A stretch of 64,000 nt of DNA, from assembly GCF_006636205.1 (NCBI RefSeq), contig NZ_VIGB01000003.1, forward strand, positions 4,578,501 to 4,642,500. The letters run 5' to 3'. Shown piece after piece: positions 37,336 to 46,044 of this stretch. Below the pieces are notes generated by a model. That model ran no database searches, was not told the DNA's origin, and saw only the letters and a list, made by a program, of their open reading frames with translations. Source of the DNA: Kitasatospora acidiphila (GTDB lineage: Bacteria > Actinomycetota > Actinomycetes > Streptomycetales > Streptomycetaceae). Both the position numbers and the translations under genes were made by a program. The stretch's first letter is position 1; each line of letters begins with the position of its first letter.

Positions 37336-38333
37336 TGCGTGTCCATCGTAGCCGCCATGAGCGCGGCTTCACTGCCCTGCCCAACGCCATGCTCCAGGAC
37401 CGGAGCCTGTCCTACACCGCCCGCGGTCTGCTCGCCGACCTGCTCTCGCGCCATGACGGTTGGCGCGAGGACGCCAAGCGGCTGGCCGACACCAGCCCCC
37501 AGGGCCGCACCGCCGTCTCCAAGGCGCTGCGGGAGCTGACGCGAGCCGGGTACTACCGGGTGGAGAAGGTCCGCCAGTCCGACGGCACCTTCCACAGCGT
37601 TGCCCACGTGTACGACACCCCGCAGCCGGCCGCTCCGGGGCACCACGGTCCGGGCTCCGGTGGTGCAGCGGCCGATGCGGCTGGTGCCAACCCCGTAAAG
37701 GACCGGGAGAAAGAACCCTCCCTCCCTGGCCTCGCATCGCCAGCGCCGACGCGCAGCGGCGACGCACCCGGCGGGGAGGGCGGGAGGGAAGCCTCCAGCG
37801 ACTCCACCGCCAACGACGCCGTCGGCCAGGACACGGCCAGCCAGGACACCTCGGCTGCCAGCCTGCCGACGGAGGCCGACCCGTTCGTGCGGGAAGCCGT
37901 CGCCACGCTGTTCCGCGTGCTGCGGCCCGAACCACGACTGCGCGTCGGTGCGGTGGAGGCGCTGGAGCTCGCACCGCTGGTCGCCAACTGGCTGGAGCAG
38001 GGACACGGCGAGCAGGACCTCGCGCAAGCGGTACTGCCTGGCCTGCCTGCCCGAGTCCACTCCCCGGTCGCCTTGCTGCGCGACCGGCTGGTCCGCAAGC
38101 TACCGCCACCCGCGCAGCCTGCTGCCGTCCTACCCGCGCCTGTGCCGCGCTGGAGCGAGTGCCCGACCTGTGCCGACCCCGTGCCGCACCAGGGGATCTG
38201 CCGAGCCTGCGCGGGCCTGGCACCCCGCACGGTCGCCGTCGGCGGCGGCGAAGCCGCGACCGCACGCGGCATCGCTCTGGCCCGAGCCGCCATGCGCACG
38301 AGCGTCACGCGCCTGGCCATCAGCTCGGCCTGA
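37335..38333 (+). CDS. Winged-helix Rep-like protein with zinc motif
   Basis: The 332-residue protein starts with a winged-helix domain of the replication-initiator or helix-turn-helix type found on actinobacterial plasmids (FTALPNAMLQDRSLSYTARG, LADTSPQGRTAVSKALREL). A low-complexity acidic linker follows, then a helical middle domain, and a C-terminal CPTCADPVPHQGICRACAG that could bind one zinc. It probably acts in replication or control of the excised element. No separate origin could be recognised. ATG 37335 shares a base with the upstream stop. Confidence 0.65.
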   Translation: MRVHRSRHERGFTALPNAMLQDRSLSYTARGLLADLLSRHDGWREDAKRLADTSPQGRTAVSKALRELTRAGYYRVEKVRQSDGTFHSVAHVYDTPQPAAPGHHGPGSGGAAADAAGANPVKDREKEPSLPGLASPAPTRSGDAPGGEGGREASSDSTANDAVGQDTASQDTSAASLPTEADPFVREAVATLFRVLRPEPRLRVGAVEALELAPLVANWLEQGHGEQDLAQAVLPGLPARVHSPVALLRDRLVRKLPPPAQPAAVLPAPVPRWSECPTCADPVPHQGICRACAGLAPRTVAVGGGEAATARGIALARAAMRTSVTRLAISSA

Positions 38334-38425
38334 GCGCACATCACCCCACAACGTCCCTCGGCACGCCCGCCGTGCCGCTGCCGAGCCCTGCCCGCCGGCA
38401 GTCCGCACCACCTGGAGCACCACCC

Positions 38426-39382
38426 TTGACCAGCGCCGCAATACCCCCTGCCCACACGCCGTCCATCCGGGCAACCGCCTGGGACCGCCTCGCCGTCGGC
38501 CTGCTCGGCATCCTCGGCTTCGTCCTGTCCTACGACGCCCTGCGACAGATGGCCGCCGCGACCCACGTCCGCGGTCCGCTCACCTACCTGTTCCCGCTGA
38601 TCATCGACGGGTTCATCGCCTACGGCGTCCGCGCCCTGCTCGTCCTGCGTGACGCCCACTGGCCGGCCCGCGCGTACACCTGGACGCTCTTCGCCGGGGC
38701 GACCGCCACCAGCGTCTGGGCCAACGCCCTGCACGCCGTCCGACTCAACCAACTGCCCACCACCAGCGCCGGGCTGAGGCTCAGCAACACCGTCGTCGGC
38801 GTCCTGTCCACCCTCGCCCCGCTCGCCCTCGGCGGCGCCGTCCACCTGTACATCCTCATCTCCCGCCACGGGCACAACACCGCCTCCGCCCTGCTCGGTG
38901 TGCAGAACGACCTTCCGCTCAACGAGACTTCTGCCGGACCAGCTGCCGTGGGGCACGACCCGGTGCAGGTCGAAGACCGCAGTGACGAGAACGCCCTGCT
39001 GACCTTGCTGTCCGCTGCCGGACTTCTGCCCGCCGAGTGGAGCGATGCGCTCCCCGATCCCGAGTCGGCAGAAGTCGAGGACACGGTGGCCGACGAGCCG
39101 ACCGAAGCCGCCGACACATCCGACGAGTCCGACATGGACGAGCCTGAGCCCGCCGCACACGGCAAGCCGATCGGCCGTCCGCCGGGTGCGCCGATGGAGC
39201 AGCTGATGGAGATCGGCCGAGCCGCGGTTGCCAGGCATGGCCGCCTCACCCGGGCGATCGTCGAGCAGGCGGTCCGCGAGGCCGGCCTCCCGCTCGGCAG
39301 TACCCGCCTCACCGAGGTGATGAACAGGCTCCGCGAAGAGCAGAACGGCGGACAGGACCACCAGCACCCCGAGTCTGACTGA
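38426..39382 (+). CDS. DUF2637 (Spd-like) membrane protein
   Basis: The 318-residue protein has four membrane helices at about residues 20-140 with the DUF2637 signature (GFVLSYDALRQMA, LFPLIIDGFIAYGVRALLVL, TSVWANALHAVRLN). A cytoplasmic acidic linker and a C-terminal helical domain follow. DUF2637 proteins occur on actinobacterial conjugative and mobilizable elements and are thought to help intramycelial spread. TTG 38426 follows CTGGAGCACCACCC, nearly the same sequence found before GTG 39661. Confidence 0.8.
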   Translation: MTSAAIPPAHTPSIRATAWDRLAVGLLGILGFVLSYDALRQMAAATHVRGPLTYLFPLIIDGFIAYGVRALLVLRDAHWPARAYTWTLFAGATATSVWANALHAVRLNQLPTTSAGLRLSNTVVGVLSTLAPLALGGAVHLYILISRHGHNTASALLGVQNDLPLNETSAGPAAVGHDPVQVEDRSDENALLTLLSAAGLLPAEWSDALPDPESAEVEDTVADEPTEAADTSDESDMDEPEPAAHGKPIGRPPGAPMEQLMEIGRAAVARHGRLTRAIVEQAVREAGLPLGSTRLTEVMNRLREEQNGGQDHQHPESD

Positions 39383-39390
39383 CCGCCGCA

Positions 39391-39427
39391 GTGTCCGGCT
39401 GACCGACCCGGTCGGTCAGCCGGACAC
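39391..39427 (+). terminator. Terminator after the DUF2637 gene
   Basis: A perfect 17-bp stem (GTGTCCGGCTGACCGAC at 39391-39407 with 39411-39427) has only a 3-base loop and begins eight bases after the stop. Confidence 0.85.
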
Positions 39428-39429
39428 CG

Positions 39430-39464
39430 ACTTCTGCCGACTGCCCACCGCAGTCGGCAGAAGT
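39430..39464. repeat. Second perfect hairpin next to the terminator
   Basis: ACTTCTGCCGACTGC (39430-39444) pairs perfectly with 39450-39464 around CCACC. It is too close to the previous stem to be needed for termination alone and may belong to the transfer-origin region. Confidence 0.6.
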
Positions 39465-39659
39465 CCACCGCTGGTCGAAACCACACCCGGCAGAACTCGA
39501 CACCGCCTGCGGATCAATCGGCCCGCGAGCAGTCCACGTCTGCGGAGACCCCGCTCAAGTTGCCGCCCGTACTTGCAAAACCCGGCGTAACCAAACCGGC
39601 CGCCACCCGGAATCCGCCCACCTGCACCGCCAACATCACCACTGCCTGGAGCATCACCC

Positions 39660-39891
39660 CGTGAACACCGCTTGCCAGACCCTGAACGACCGGCCCGAAG
39701 AGCCCGTAAGCTCCCAGCACTGCAGCGGTGTTGACCACCCCCACGACAACGGCGGAGCAAGCGAGTGCGTGCGGGGCCCCTACGGGGACCCGCACGCGGA
39801 TGTCCACGCCCAGGGGGGCGTGGCCGTGCCGGTGCTGCCGAGGGCGGCAGCACCGGAGCTTCACCGCGAGGGCGCGGCGAAGCAGGAGGAG
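39660..39891. other. Putative oriT with three hairpins
   Basis: Upstream of mobC are three successive inverted repeats. GCGTGCGGG/CCCGCACGC has an inner CCCC/GGGG stem (39767-39797), CCACGCCC/GGGCGTGG lies at 39804-39823, and CCGGTGCTGCC/GGCAGCACCGG at 39829-39856. A frame from GTG 39661 crosses them into mobC, but the family start is the ATG at 39892. Hairpins just before mobC and the relaxase are typical of mobilization origins. The nick site is not identified. Confidence 0.6.
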
Positions 39892-40365
39892 ATGCCCGCC
39901 GTCGAGCCGTTCACGCCCGCCCGAGCTGAGCGTGCTGTCCGTGCCAGCACGCGTCGTCCCAAGCGCCGCCGACGCGACAACGAGAACCCCAAGACGAAGA
40001 AGCTCGGCTTCCGCTGCACCGCGGAGCGTGAAACGCAGATCAAGCAGCTCGCGCAGGAGGCCGGCCTGAACCTGGCCGACTACCTGGAGCGACAGGCCCT
40101 GACTGCCGGCGGCGCCGACACGGTGACCCGTGACGAGCAGCTGGACGAGGCTGTGCAGGCGCTCGGCGCCACCCGGTTCCAGCTCGCCCGGGTCGGCGGC
40201 AACGTCAACCAGATCAGCTTCCACCTCAACGCTCTCCTCGGCATCGAGCACGGTCCCGCGCAGGCCACCCTGGACAAGGCCAAGCAGCTGGTGGTCGAGA
40301 CCCGCCGGGCCGTTGCCCAGGTCGATGCCTCGGCGATGCGCGTGGCGAAGGCCGCCCGCCGGTGA
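39892..40365 (+). CDS. mobC: Plasmid mobilization relaxosome protein MobC
   Basis: The 157-residue protein has a basic N-terminus (STRRPKRRRRDNENPKTKKL), a ribbon-helix-helix-like RCTAERETQIKQLAQEAGLN, and the MobC signature ATRFQLARVGGNVNQI. MobC opens the DNA at oriT and helps the relaxase. ATG 39892 is chosen because the region before it is the oriT-like hairpin cluster. The stop overlaps the relaxase GTG (GTGA). Confidence 0.88.
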   Translation: MPAVEPFTPARAERAVRASTRRPKRRRRDNENPKTKKLGFRCTAERETQIKQLAQEAGLNLADYLERQALTAGGADTVTRDEQLDEAVQALGATRFQLARVGGNVNQISFHLNALLGIEHGPAQATLDKAKQLVVETRRAVAQVDASAMRVAKAARR

Positions 40366-42113
40366 TCACTACCGCCCGCTCCGGCAAGAACACGCTCAAG
40401 GCGCTGGAGTACCTGTATGGTCCGGGCAGGCGAAACGAGCACACCGACCCGCACCTCGTAGCATCCTGGGACGGCTTCGCCCCCGACCCGGGCCGCGACC
40501 CCGAGGCCACCCTGGCCCAGCTGCGGGACATCCTCGACCTGCACGTCGTCCGCTACAACAGGCCAGTCAACAAGCACGTCTACCACCGCATGGTCCGAGC
40601 CGATCCCTCCGACCGGAACCTGAGCGACCAGGAGTGGGGCGACATCGCGCGCCGGATTGTGGCTGCCGCCGGCATCGCCCCCGACGGCGACCCGGACGGC
40701 TGCCGGTGGATCGCCGTGCACCACGGAGACAACCACATCCACATCCTCGCCACCGTCGTGCGTGCCGATCTGACCCAGGCCCGCCTGCGGGGCGACCAGT
40801 ACCGGACGGAGACCGAGCTCACCGAGATCGAGAGGCAGTACGGGCTCAAGGACCTGTCCGACACCCGCACCCCGGAGTACCGGGCCGCGATTCCCAAGCG
40901 TGCCAAGAGCCCGGAGCTGCGCAAGGCCGAGCGCCTGGGCCAGGAGGAGACCGAGCGGGCCCAGCTGCGGGCCGGTGTGCGCCGGGCCCTGGCCGGCGCC
41001 GCCACCGAGGAGGAGTTCCTCGCCGGCCTCACCGTGCAGGGCATCCAGTTCGAGATCCGGCGCCTACCCTCCGGTGACGCGTCCGGCTACAAGTTCGCCC
41101 TGCCCACCGGTGATCCGGGTGGTCCGGTGTGGTTCTCCGGTAGCAAGCTCGCTGCCGACCTCACCCTGCCCAAGATCCACGAGCGCTTCGCTATCGGCGT
41201 CGACCTGCCCTCACCCAGCCGTCCGGATGACCAGGGGCGGCCAGCCACGGTCCGGTACCGGGCCAGCACCATCACCGACCGCGCCGCCGCCACCATCGAC
41301 GACGACCCTCGGACCGGTCAGGTTGCCGCAGTGGTCAGCGGCGCCATCGAGGTGCTCGACACCCTCGCCCTCACCAGCCCCGTCCTGTCCAGGAAGGAGA
41401 TCAACCAGGCTGCCCGAGCCCTCGAATACACGGCCGTCGCCCGTACTCGCGCCGCCCGAGGAGAGGTACGTGCGATGCGCTCCGCTGCCCGGGGACTCCT
41501 CTACGGCGGCCGCGCCGGTGGCAGCGGCGAGGAGGGAGCGGCAGCCGCCACGATCTTGTCCAGCCTGGTCCTGCTGGCGATCGTCATCGCCAAGTGGCAC
41601 GCAGCCCAAGGCCACCAGTGCCAAGCCGAGGCCGCACATACGGCGGCAGCGCACCTGCGTACCGCCTACGGCAGGCACGCCGGACGCCCGCTCGCCCTGC
41701 TCGACACCCGAGGCCGCCAGCTCCCGGAGCCGGTCCGAGACCGGCAGGAGACAGCGGTCCGCCAGGCGCTGGGCTCCGACCAGGCCACTCAGGTGCTCGC
41801 CGATGACGGCTGGGCGGCACTCGCCGCCACCCTCGCCGAAGCAGAAGCAGGAGGCCACGACCCGCATGCCCTGCTCACCCAGGCCACTGGGCAACGCGAG
41901 TTGGCGAGCGCTGACTCGCCGGCAGCCGTGCTGACCTGGCGCATCCGCCGCAACACCCGCCTCCCGGCCCCCGCGCCGAAGGCCACAGCGGAGGACCGCC
42001 GCACCAGCGCCGCCCTATCCCGCAGCCGCACCACCGCACCGGCTGGCGCGGCTACCCAGCCACCCCGGCCGCCGGCCCCGGCCGGACCCGACCAGGCGCG
42101 CCGAACGCGTTGA
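40362..42113 (+). CDS. mobA: Relaxase/mobilization nuclease (MobA-like)
   Basis: The 583-residue protein has an N-terminal relaxase domain with the three-His metal motif in VHHGDNHIHILATVV (His120/121, His125, His127). An upstream KALEYLYGPGR region probably bears the nicking Tyr (Tyr17 or Tyr19). The rest is helical, with TAIL-like alanine-rich segments and one hydrophobic stretch (ILSSLVLLAIVIAKW). It nicks oriT and leads the single strand into a helper translocase. GTG 40362 overlaps mobC. It is the usual partner in Streptomyces mobilizable elements. Confidence 0.9.
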   Translation: MITTARSGKNTLKALEYLYGPGRRNEHTDPHLVASWDGFAPDPGRDPEATLAQLRDILDLHVVRYNRPVNKHVYHRMVRADPSDRNLSDQEWGDIARRIVAAAGIAPDGDPDGCRWIAVHHGDNHIHILATVVRADLTQARLRGDQYRTETELTEIERQYGLKDLSDTRTPEYRAAIPKRAKSPELRKAERLGQEETERAQLRAGVRRALAGAATEEEFLAGLTVQGIQFEIRRLPSGDASGYKFALPTGDPGGPVWFSGSKLAADLTLPKIHERFAIGVDLPSPSRPDDQGRPATVRYRASTITDRAAATIDDDPRTGQVAAVVSGAIEVLDTLALTSPVLSRKEINQAARALEYTAVARTRAARGEVRAMRSAARGLLYGGRAGGSGEEGAAAATILSSLVLLAIVIAKWHAAQGHQCQAEAAHTAAAHLRTAYGRHAGRPLALLDTRGRQLPEPVRDRQETAVRQALGSDQATQVLADDGWAALAATLAEAEAGGHDPHALLTQATGQRELASADSPAAVLTWRIRRNTRLPAPAPKATAEDRRTSAALSRSRTTAPAGAATQPPRPPAPAGPDQARRTR

Positions 42114-42120
42114 CCAGCGC

Positions 42121-42161
42121 CGGTGGTCGGGTACGGAACCCCGTTCCCGTACCCGCCCACC
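42121..42161 (+). terminator. Terminator after the mob operon
   Basis: CGGTGG..CGGGTACGG pairs with CCGTACCCG..CCACCG across 42121-42161 with two small mismatches, starting eight bases after the relaxase stop. Confidence 0.8.
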
Positions 42162-42424
42162 GGGTCTCACCAACCAGCGGCTCACCGCCATGCGTGGCTG
42201 CTCGGAGAACGTGCGGCGTCCGAGCAGCCACGGGATCTTCCTGCCGAGAAGCCCCGCTGGGGAGCCTCAACCTTGGTAGGTCAGTCGCGTTCGACCCTCG
42301 CCAATGACTGGGCATGACGTAGCTCAGCTCCGACGGAGGGCAGATTCTAGAGTGGCTTCGCTTTCTCAGTCTCGGGATCGGCTGAGCGAGTGTTTGGCTG
42401 CCGTTCTCTCGTCACTATGAGGCC
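42162..42424. other. Gap with a second long hairpin
   Basis: No gene is seen. CGTGGCTGCTCGGA (42193-42206) pairs perfectly with 42219-42232, a 14-bp stem that could be a terminator or a boundary element. The promoter of the HNH gene should lie near 42360-42420, where TTCTCGTCACTATGAGG is relatively AT-rich. Confidence 0.5.
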
Positions 42425-42997
42425 ATGGTGACGAGAGAACGCAGGAAGCTTCCCTCATGGGTGCGGGAGGTTGTCCTGGCCGCCAACGGCGGCTTCTGTA
42501 CGTACTGTGGGAGCTCAGGAACCCGCGCTGAGGTCGTCGACCATGTCGACCCGGTGCGCGCTGCCGGACGGGACGACATCACGAACCTCGTCCCGGCGTG
42601 CCGTTCGTGCAACAGCAGCAAGGGCTCACGAGCGCCGCTGGAGTGGAAGGCCGCACAGGAGGAGTTGGTCCGCAACACTCCGGAGTGGAAGTGGGACTCG
42701 CTCGATGCACGGACTCCGTGCTTTCCCGAATACGTCCTTTCTCTGACGGAGGCAGGGCTGCTGGAGATCGTTTCGGACGTTCAAGCGGAGGTTCTGGAGG
42801 CCGCGAAGGCATTCCAAGCCAGGGCCGCTGAGACCTCGATGGCCCATGCCCGCAGTTTCATTGCCAGCCTGGGCAACGTGGTTGACTCGACCACGCGTGT
42901 GAGACTACTGGGCTTCATGAGGCGCCATCTGGACGCCCTTGATGGGACCGGCCAGAGTGCGGCGGCTGGGCAGATGGCTGGCAGGCAGCTGATTTGA
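42425..42997 (+). CDS. HNH endonuclease family protein
   Basis: The 190-residue protein has an HNH nuclease core in its first 70 residues: CTYCG, then VDHVDPVRAAGRDDITNLV and ACRSCNSSKG. The two CxxC pairs bind structural zinc, and the DH/N residues form the beta-beta-alpha metal site. The C-terminal half is helical and without match. It may serve defence or element maintenance. ATG 42425 is clear. It converges on the TrmO-like gene. Confidence 0.85.
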   Translation: MVTRERRKLPSWVREVVLAANGGFCTYCGSSGTRAEVVDHVDPVRAAGRDDITNLVPACRSCNSSKGSRAPLEWKAAQEELVRNTPEWKWDSLDARTPCFPEYVLSLTEAGLLEIVSDVQAEVLEAAKAFQARAAETSMAHARSFIASLGNVVDSTTRVRLLGFMRRHLDALDGTGQSAAAGQMAGRQLI

Positions 42998-43153
42998 ACG
43001 GGCTGGGGCCACATCCGAGGTCTTCCCCGGCCCCTCATTGCGGTTTGACTACTTACCAGAGAAGCGAATCAGCACTATGTGGCGAGGCGCCAATCCAAGG
43101 CGGGTACTGGGGGCCGCACCGAGACGCTGATGTTCCCGGCCCACCGGTGGTTG

Positions 43154-43645
43154 TTAGCCCTGGTCCGCGGGAGCGAAGTAGTCCCGGAGCATGACGGTGG
43201 TCCACTCCGCCTGGCGATGCTCACCGCGCGGGCCCATCTCGCTGAACCAGGGCTTCACTTCGAGGACCGGGGTGCCGTCGACGGCGTCGAGGTCTTCGAC
43301 GTGGAGGTCCAGGCCGTCGACCTTGAGCAGGCGGCAGCGGGAGACGCCGAGCCAGTTCAGGCGGCGCATGTTGCGGTGGCCGAAGATGCCGACCTCGGGC
43401 CAGTCGGGGTTGTCGCGGGGGCGGCGGGCGCCGAGGTTGAGGTCGGTGGGGTCGGTGAGGTGGAAGCGGAAGACGATCTCCAGGTGGGAGAAGTCTTCGA
43501 GGCCCTTGGTCGCGTCGGGGGTGAAGAGGGAGTCGTCGAGCCGGATGATGGCCCGGGTGCCGCCCCAGAAGTCGTCCGTGGGTTCGGTCCGGCCGCCCAC
43601 GACGTGGCCGAGGGCCTCGACTTCGAACGTCTCGCGGTCTGCCAT
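43154..43645 (-). CDS. TrmO/TsaA-family SAM-binding protein
   Basis: The 163-residue protein matches the TsaA (TrmO, YaeB-like) beta-barrel family, which uses SAM to methylate t6A37 of tRNA: GLEDFSHLEIVFRFH, ARRPRDNPDWPEVGIFGHR and LDAVDGTPVLEVKPWFSE. Paralogues on mobile DNA may act on other substrates. ATG 43645 has GAGGAGTCACTG upstream. It follows the TPR regulator by 13 bases, so the two form an operon. Confidence 0.85.
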   Translation of the reverse strand: MADRETFEVEALGHVVGGRTEPTDDFWGGTRAIIRLDDSLFTPDATKGLEDFSHLEIVFRFHLTDPTDLNLGARRPRDNPDWPEVGIFGHRNMRRLNWLGVSRCRLLKVDGLDLHVEDLDAVDGTPVLEVKPWFSEMGPRGEHRQAEWTTVMLRDYFAPADQG

Positions 43646-43658
43646 CAGTGACTCCTCA

Positions 43659-45041
43659 TCAGGCGGTTTCGGACAGGTAGGCGGCGGCGCGGGCATCGAT
43701 CTCGCTCGCAGTCGTGGTTCCGCGCCGGCGGTAGGGGGAGAGCAGGGAGCGCATGTCGGCGGCGGCCTGGCGGGTGCGGCCGGAGCGGATGCCGTCCATG
43801 GCGTCGAGGGCCTGCGACCAGGTGGCGCAGGCCTGTTCGATGTTGTTGAGCTGGGAGTGTACGGACCCGAGGTACCCGAGGGTCACGGCGTGGGTGCGGG
43901 TGAAGGCGGTCGCTTTGCGGGTGCGGACGCTGCGCTGGAACTCCCGCACCGAGCCGCCCAGGTCTCCTATGTCCCGCAGGGCACAGGCGGTTTCGTGGGC
44001 CAGGCTTGCCTCGCCGAAGAAGAACACCCGGTCCGGCTCCTCGATACCGCTGTCGGCGGCGGCGAGGTCGTCTTCGGCCCGCAGCAGCGCCTTGGAGGCG
44101 GCGTTCCGGCGTCCGGAGACGGCCAGGCTGCGGGCATGGACGACGCCGAGGAGGGCCCGTTCGCGCGGCGAGGCGAGGGCGTAGCGGTCGCCTTCGACGG
44201 ATGCGGTGGCGAGGTTCAGAGCCTGCTGGTGGTGGCCGAGGTCGATCGCCTGGTGGGCCATGGCTCGCAGGACGTGGGCGGCCATCGGGGCGTCGCCCGC
44301 TTCGGCGGCGAGCTTGACCGCCTCGGTGAAGTAGCGCTGGGCGGTTGGGTGCCGGCCGCCGTCGAAGGCCATCCAGCCGGTGAGGTAGGCGAGTTCGCTG
44401 GCCGCCGAGAAGAGTTCGCGGCGGATCCGCTCGTCGGTGAACTTCCCTTGCAGGTAGGCGGTGACATCGGTGGTCAGGTACTGCACCACGGATGTCCAGG
44501 CGTGGCCACCGCCGCGCCGCTGGTCGACCTGGGAGAACAGGGTGGTCATCTCGCGGACCGCCGCGAGGTCCCCGCGGCCGACCCGCCGGGTCGCGGTGGC
44601 ACCACGGGTGGTGCCGCGGTTGGCCATCCGAGGCCACCAGTCATCACTGGGCAGCGATAGGGCGGCCACCGAGTAGACCGCCGTGCCCAGCGCCTGCCTG
44701 CGTTCCACGTCCACGTCGGATCTCCCGAGTTCGGCCAGCGCACTCAGGGTATCGGCGTCCCAGTCGGGGGCGCGGGTGGCAGGGGCGGTCAGGCCGATCT
44801 CTTCGAGCGTGATGACCTGGTTTCCGAGGGCACGGCTCAGCGCCTCAGCCAAGTAGACGCCGACGTTCCCGGCCGGCTGGACGCCGTTCTTCCACTGTGT
44901 GATGCCCGACTTGTTGGTCTCCAGCACCTCACCGTGCTCAGCCGCCACCCTTCTGACCAGGCGTGCGATCGCGTCACCCGGGAGCTTGGTCTCGGTGATG
45001 ACTGCCCGCAGCTTCTGGTTCGGTTCTCGCCCTGGTGCCAA
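43659..45041 (-). CDS. HTH/TPR transcriptional regulator
   Basis: The 460-residue protein has an N-terminal helix-turn-helix (LETNKSGITQWKNGVQPAGN) and a C-terminal array of TPR-like helices (from LFSAASELAYLTGWMAFDGG to YLGSVHSQLNNIEQACATW). It is a common Streptomyces regulator type, and such proteins often bind peptide signals. TTG 45041 follows GGAGGTGGGCG. It is divergent from the RsbW-like gene and peptide operon, so it is a candidate regulator of that operon. Confidence 0.8.
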   Translation of the reverse strand: MAPGREPNQKLRAVITETKLPGDAIARLVRRVAAEHGEVLETNKSGITQWKNGVQPAGNVGVYLAEALSRALGNQVITLEEIGLTAPATRAPDWDADTLSALAELGRSDVDVERRQALGTAVYSVAALSLPSDDWWPRMANRGTTRGATATRRVGRGDLAAVREMTTLFSQVDQRRGGGHAWTSVVQYLTTDVTAYLQGKFTDERIRRELFSAASELAYLTGWMAFDGGRHPTAQRYFTEAVKLAAEAGDAPMAAHVLRAMAHQAIDLGHHQQALNLATASVEGDRYALASPRERALLGVVHARSLAVSGRRNAASKALLRAEDDLAAADSGIEEPDRVFFFGEASLAHETACALRDIGDLGGSVREFQRSVRTRKATAFTRTHAVTLGYLGSVHSQLNNIEQACATWSQALDAMDGIRSGRTRQAAADMRSLLSPYRRRGTTTASEIDARAAAYLSETA

Positions 45042-45296
45042 CGCCCACCTCCTGACGGGACGTTAAACCGGATAAACCACTTTGGGTGTCCAGCATCGTA
45101 CTCCTGGTAGCGGTTCGGCAGTTCACTAACTGCATGCCGCTCCAGTGACTGGCCGCACCGGCCGAGTGGTGGGGGCAGTCCACGCCGTATGGATCTGCTC
45201 CCGTTCACCAGCCGCGCGGTGGTCCCCATGTCGAGGGTGCGTGCCGGGACGCTCCGGCCGCGCGGGTCTCGGAGCACCTAAGCCGAGGAGATGATG
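45042..45296. promoter_or_regulatory. Divergent promoter region of the cargo
   Basis: The 255 bases lie between the TPR regulator (minus) and the RsbW-like gene (plus). The left part (GGATAAACCACTTTGGG) is the most AT-rich and could hold the regulator promoter. No clear dyad was found. Confidence 0.4.
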
Positions 45297-45725
45297 ATGA
45301 CCGCAGGGACGTTCACCCCGTCGGCCACGACCGACCGGGTGGCGCGGAGGATGCCGTGCCGGTTGGAGACCGTGAAGGCCGCCCGGAGACTGGTCGACGA
45401 GACGCTGCGGGGCTGGGGGCTGGGCGAACTCACCGACAGCACGAGGTTGTTGGTTAGCGAGTTGGTCACCAATGCGGTCCGGCACACCGGCTGCACGCGG
45501 ATCGTCGTGCGGCTCGCGCGGGATGAGCGGACCGTTCGGGTGAGCGTGCAGGACTTCTCCTGTGAGCTCCCCCTCCTCATCCAGGCCGGCCTGAACGAGG
45601 AGCGCGGCCGGGGGATGGCGCTGGTCGACAGCATGTCCGATCGGTGGGGCGTGGACCTGAAGCCCTTCGGCAAGGTCGTGTGGGCGCAGGTCACGGCCCG
45701 CACGAGACCGGCACGAGCGATGTGA
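45297..45725 (+). CDS. RsbW-like ATP-binding protein (HATPase_c_2)
   Basis: The 142-residue ATPase of the anti-sigma/serine-kinase type has LLVSELVTNAVRHTGCT (N box) and ERGRGMALVDSMSDRWGV (G2 box). Three successive ATG codons start at 45291; the third fits best to GAGGAG six bases upstream. It parallels the RsbW-like gene before the graspetide cassette at 30557. It is the first plus-strand gene of the cargo and may regulate the peptide operon. Confidence 0.85.
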   Translation: MTAGTFTPSATTDRVARRMPCRLETVKAARRLVDETLRGWGLGELTDSTRLLVSELVTNAVRHTGCTRIVVRLARDERTVRVSVQDFSCELPLLIQAGLNEERGRGMALVDSMSDRWGVDLKPFGKVVWAQVTARTRPARAM

Positions 45726-45846
45726 CCACGTCCGGTGATCCCGGAGAGCTCCCGCCAACTGGCCGGCGACCGGCCGTGGCGGGGACAGACGGCTCCTGCT
45801 GGAGCCATTCCTCGTACTCGCTCAGGAGTGGGAGGAGGTGAACCAC

Positions 45847-45957
45847 ATGTCGCACCGCACCGGGGTGGCCGGCTGGCAGGCCCCGCAGCCTCCGCCGCCA
45901 CCACCTCCCGCGCCCCCGCCGCCCCCGATCCCGGAGCCGCCGTTCCCGGGCCGGTAG
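45847..45957 (+). CDS. Proline-rich 36-residue peptide, possible precursor
   Basis: ATG 45847 is preceded by a very strong ribosome site, GGAGGAGGTG at about 45830-45840. The peptide begins MSHRTGVAGWQAPQ, continues with two runs of Pro broken by Ala and Ile, and ends EPPFPGR. About half its residues are proline. It lies 87 bases before the FAD enzyme, on the same strand, at the head of the operon. The length, ribosome site and position fit a ribosomal precursor or small structural substrate for the enzymes downstream. No family was recognised. Confidence 0.65.
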   Translation: MSHRTGVAGWQAPQPPPPPPPAPPPPPIPEPPFPGR

Positions 45958-46044
45958 GTCGTCAACACCTTGGTGCGGGTCCGCCGAGCGCAATTCGGCG
46001 GACCCGCACCAAGCATCCGTACCCCGTCAGGAGAGAGGTCGATC

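Noticed and set aside
39661..39891. N-terminal extension of MobC
   Set aside because: It would translate the three oriT-like hairpins, and the family begins at the ATG at 39892.
45847..45957. Proline-rich frame as a mere low-complexity artefact
   Set aside because: The strong GGAGGAGGTG ribosome site, correct spacing and operon position favour real translation, so it was kept at moderate confidence.
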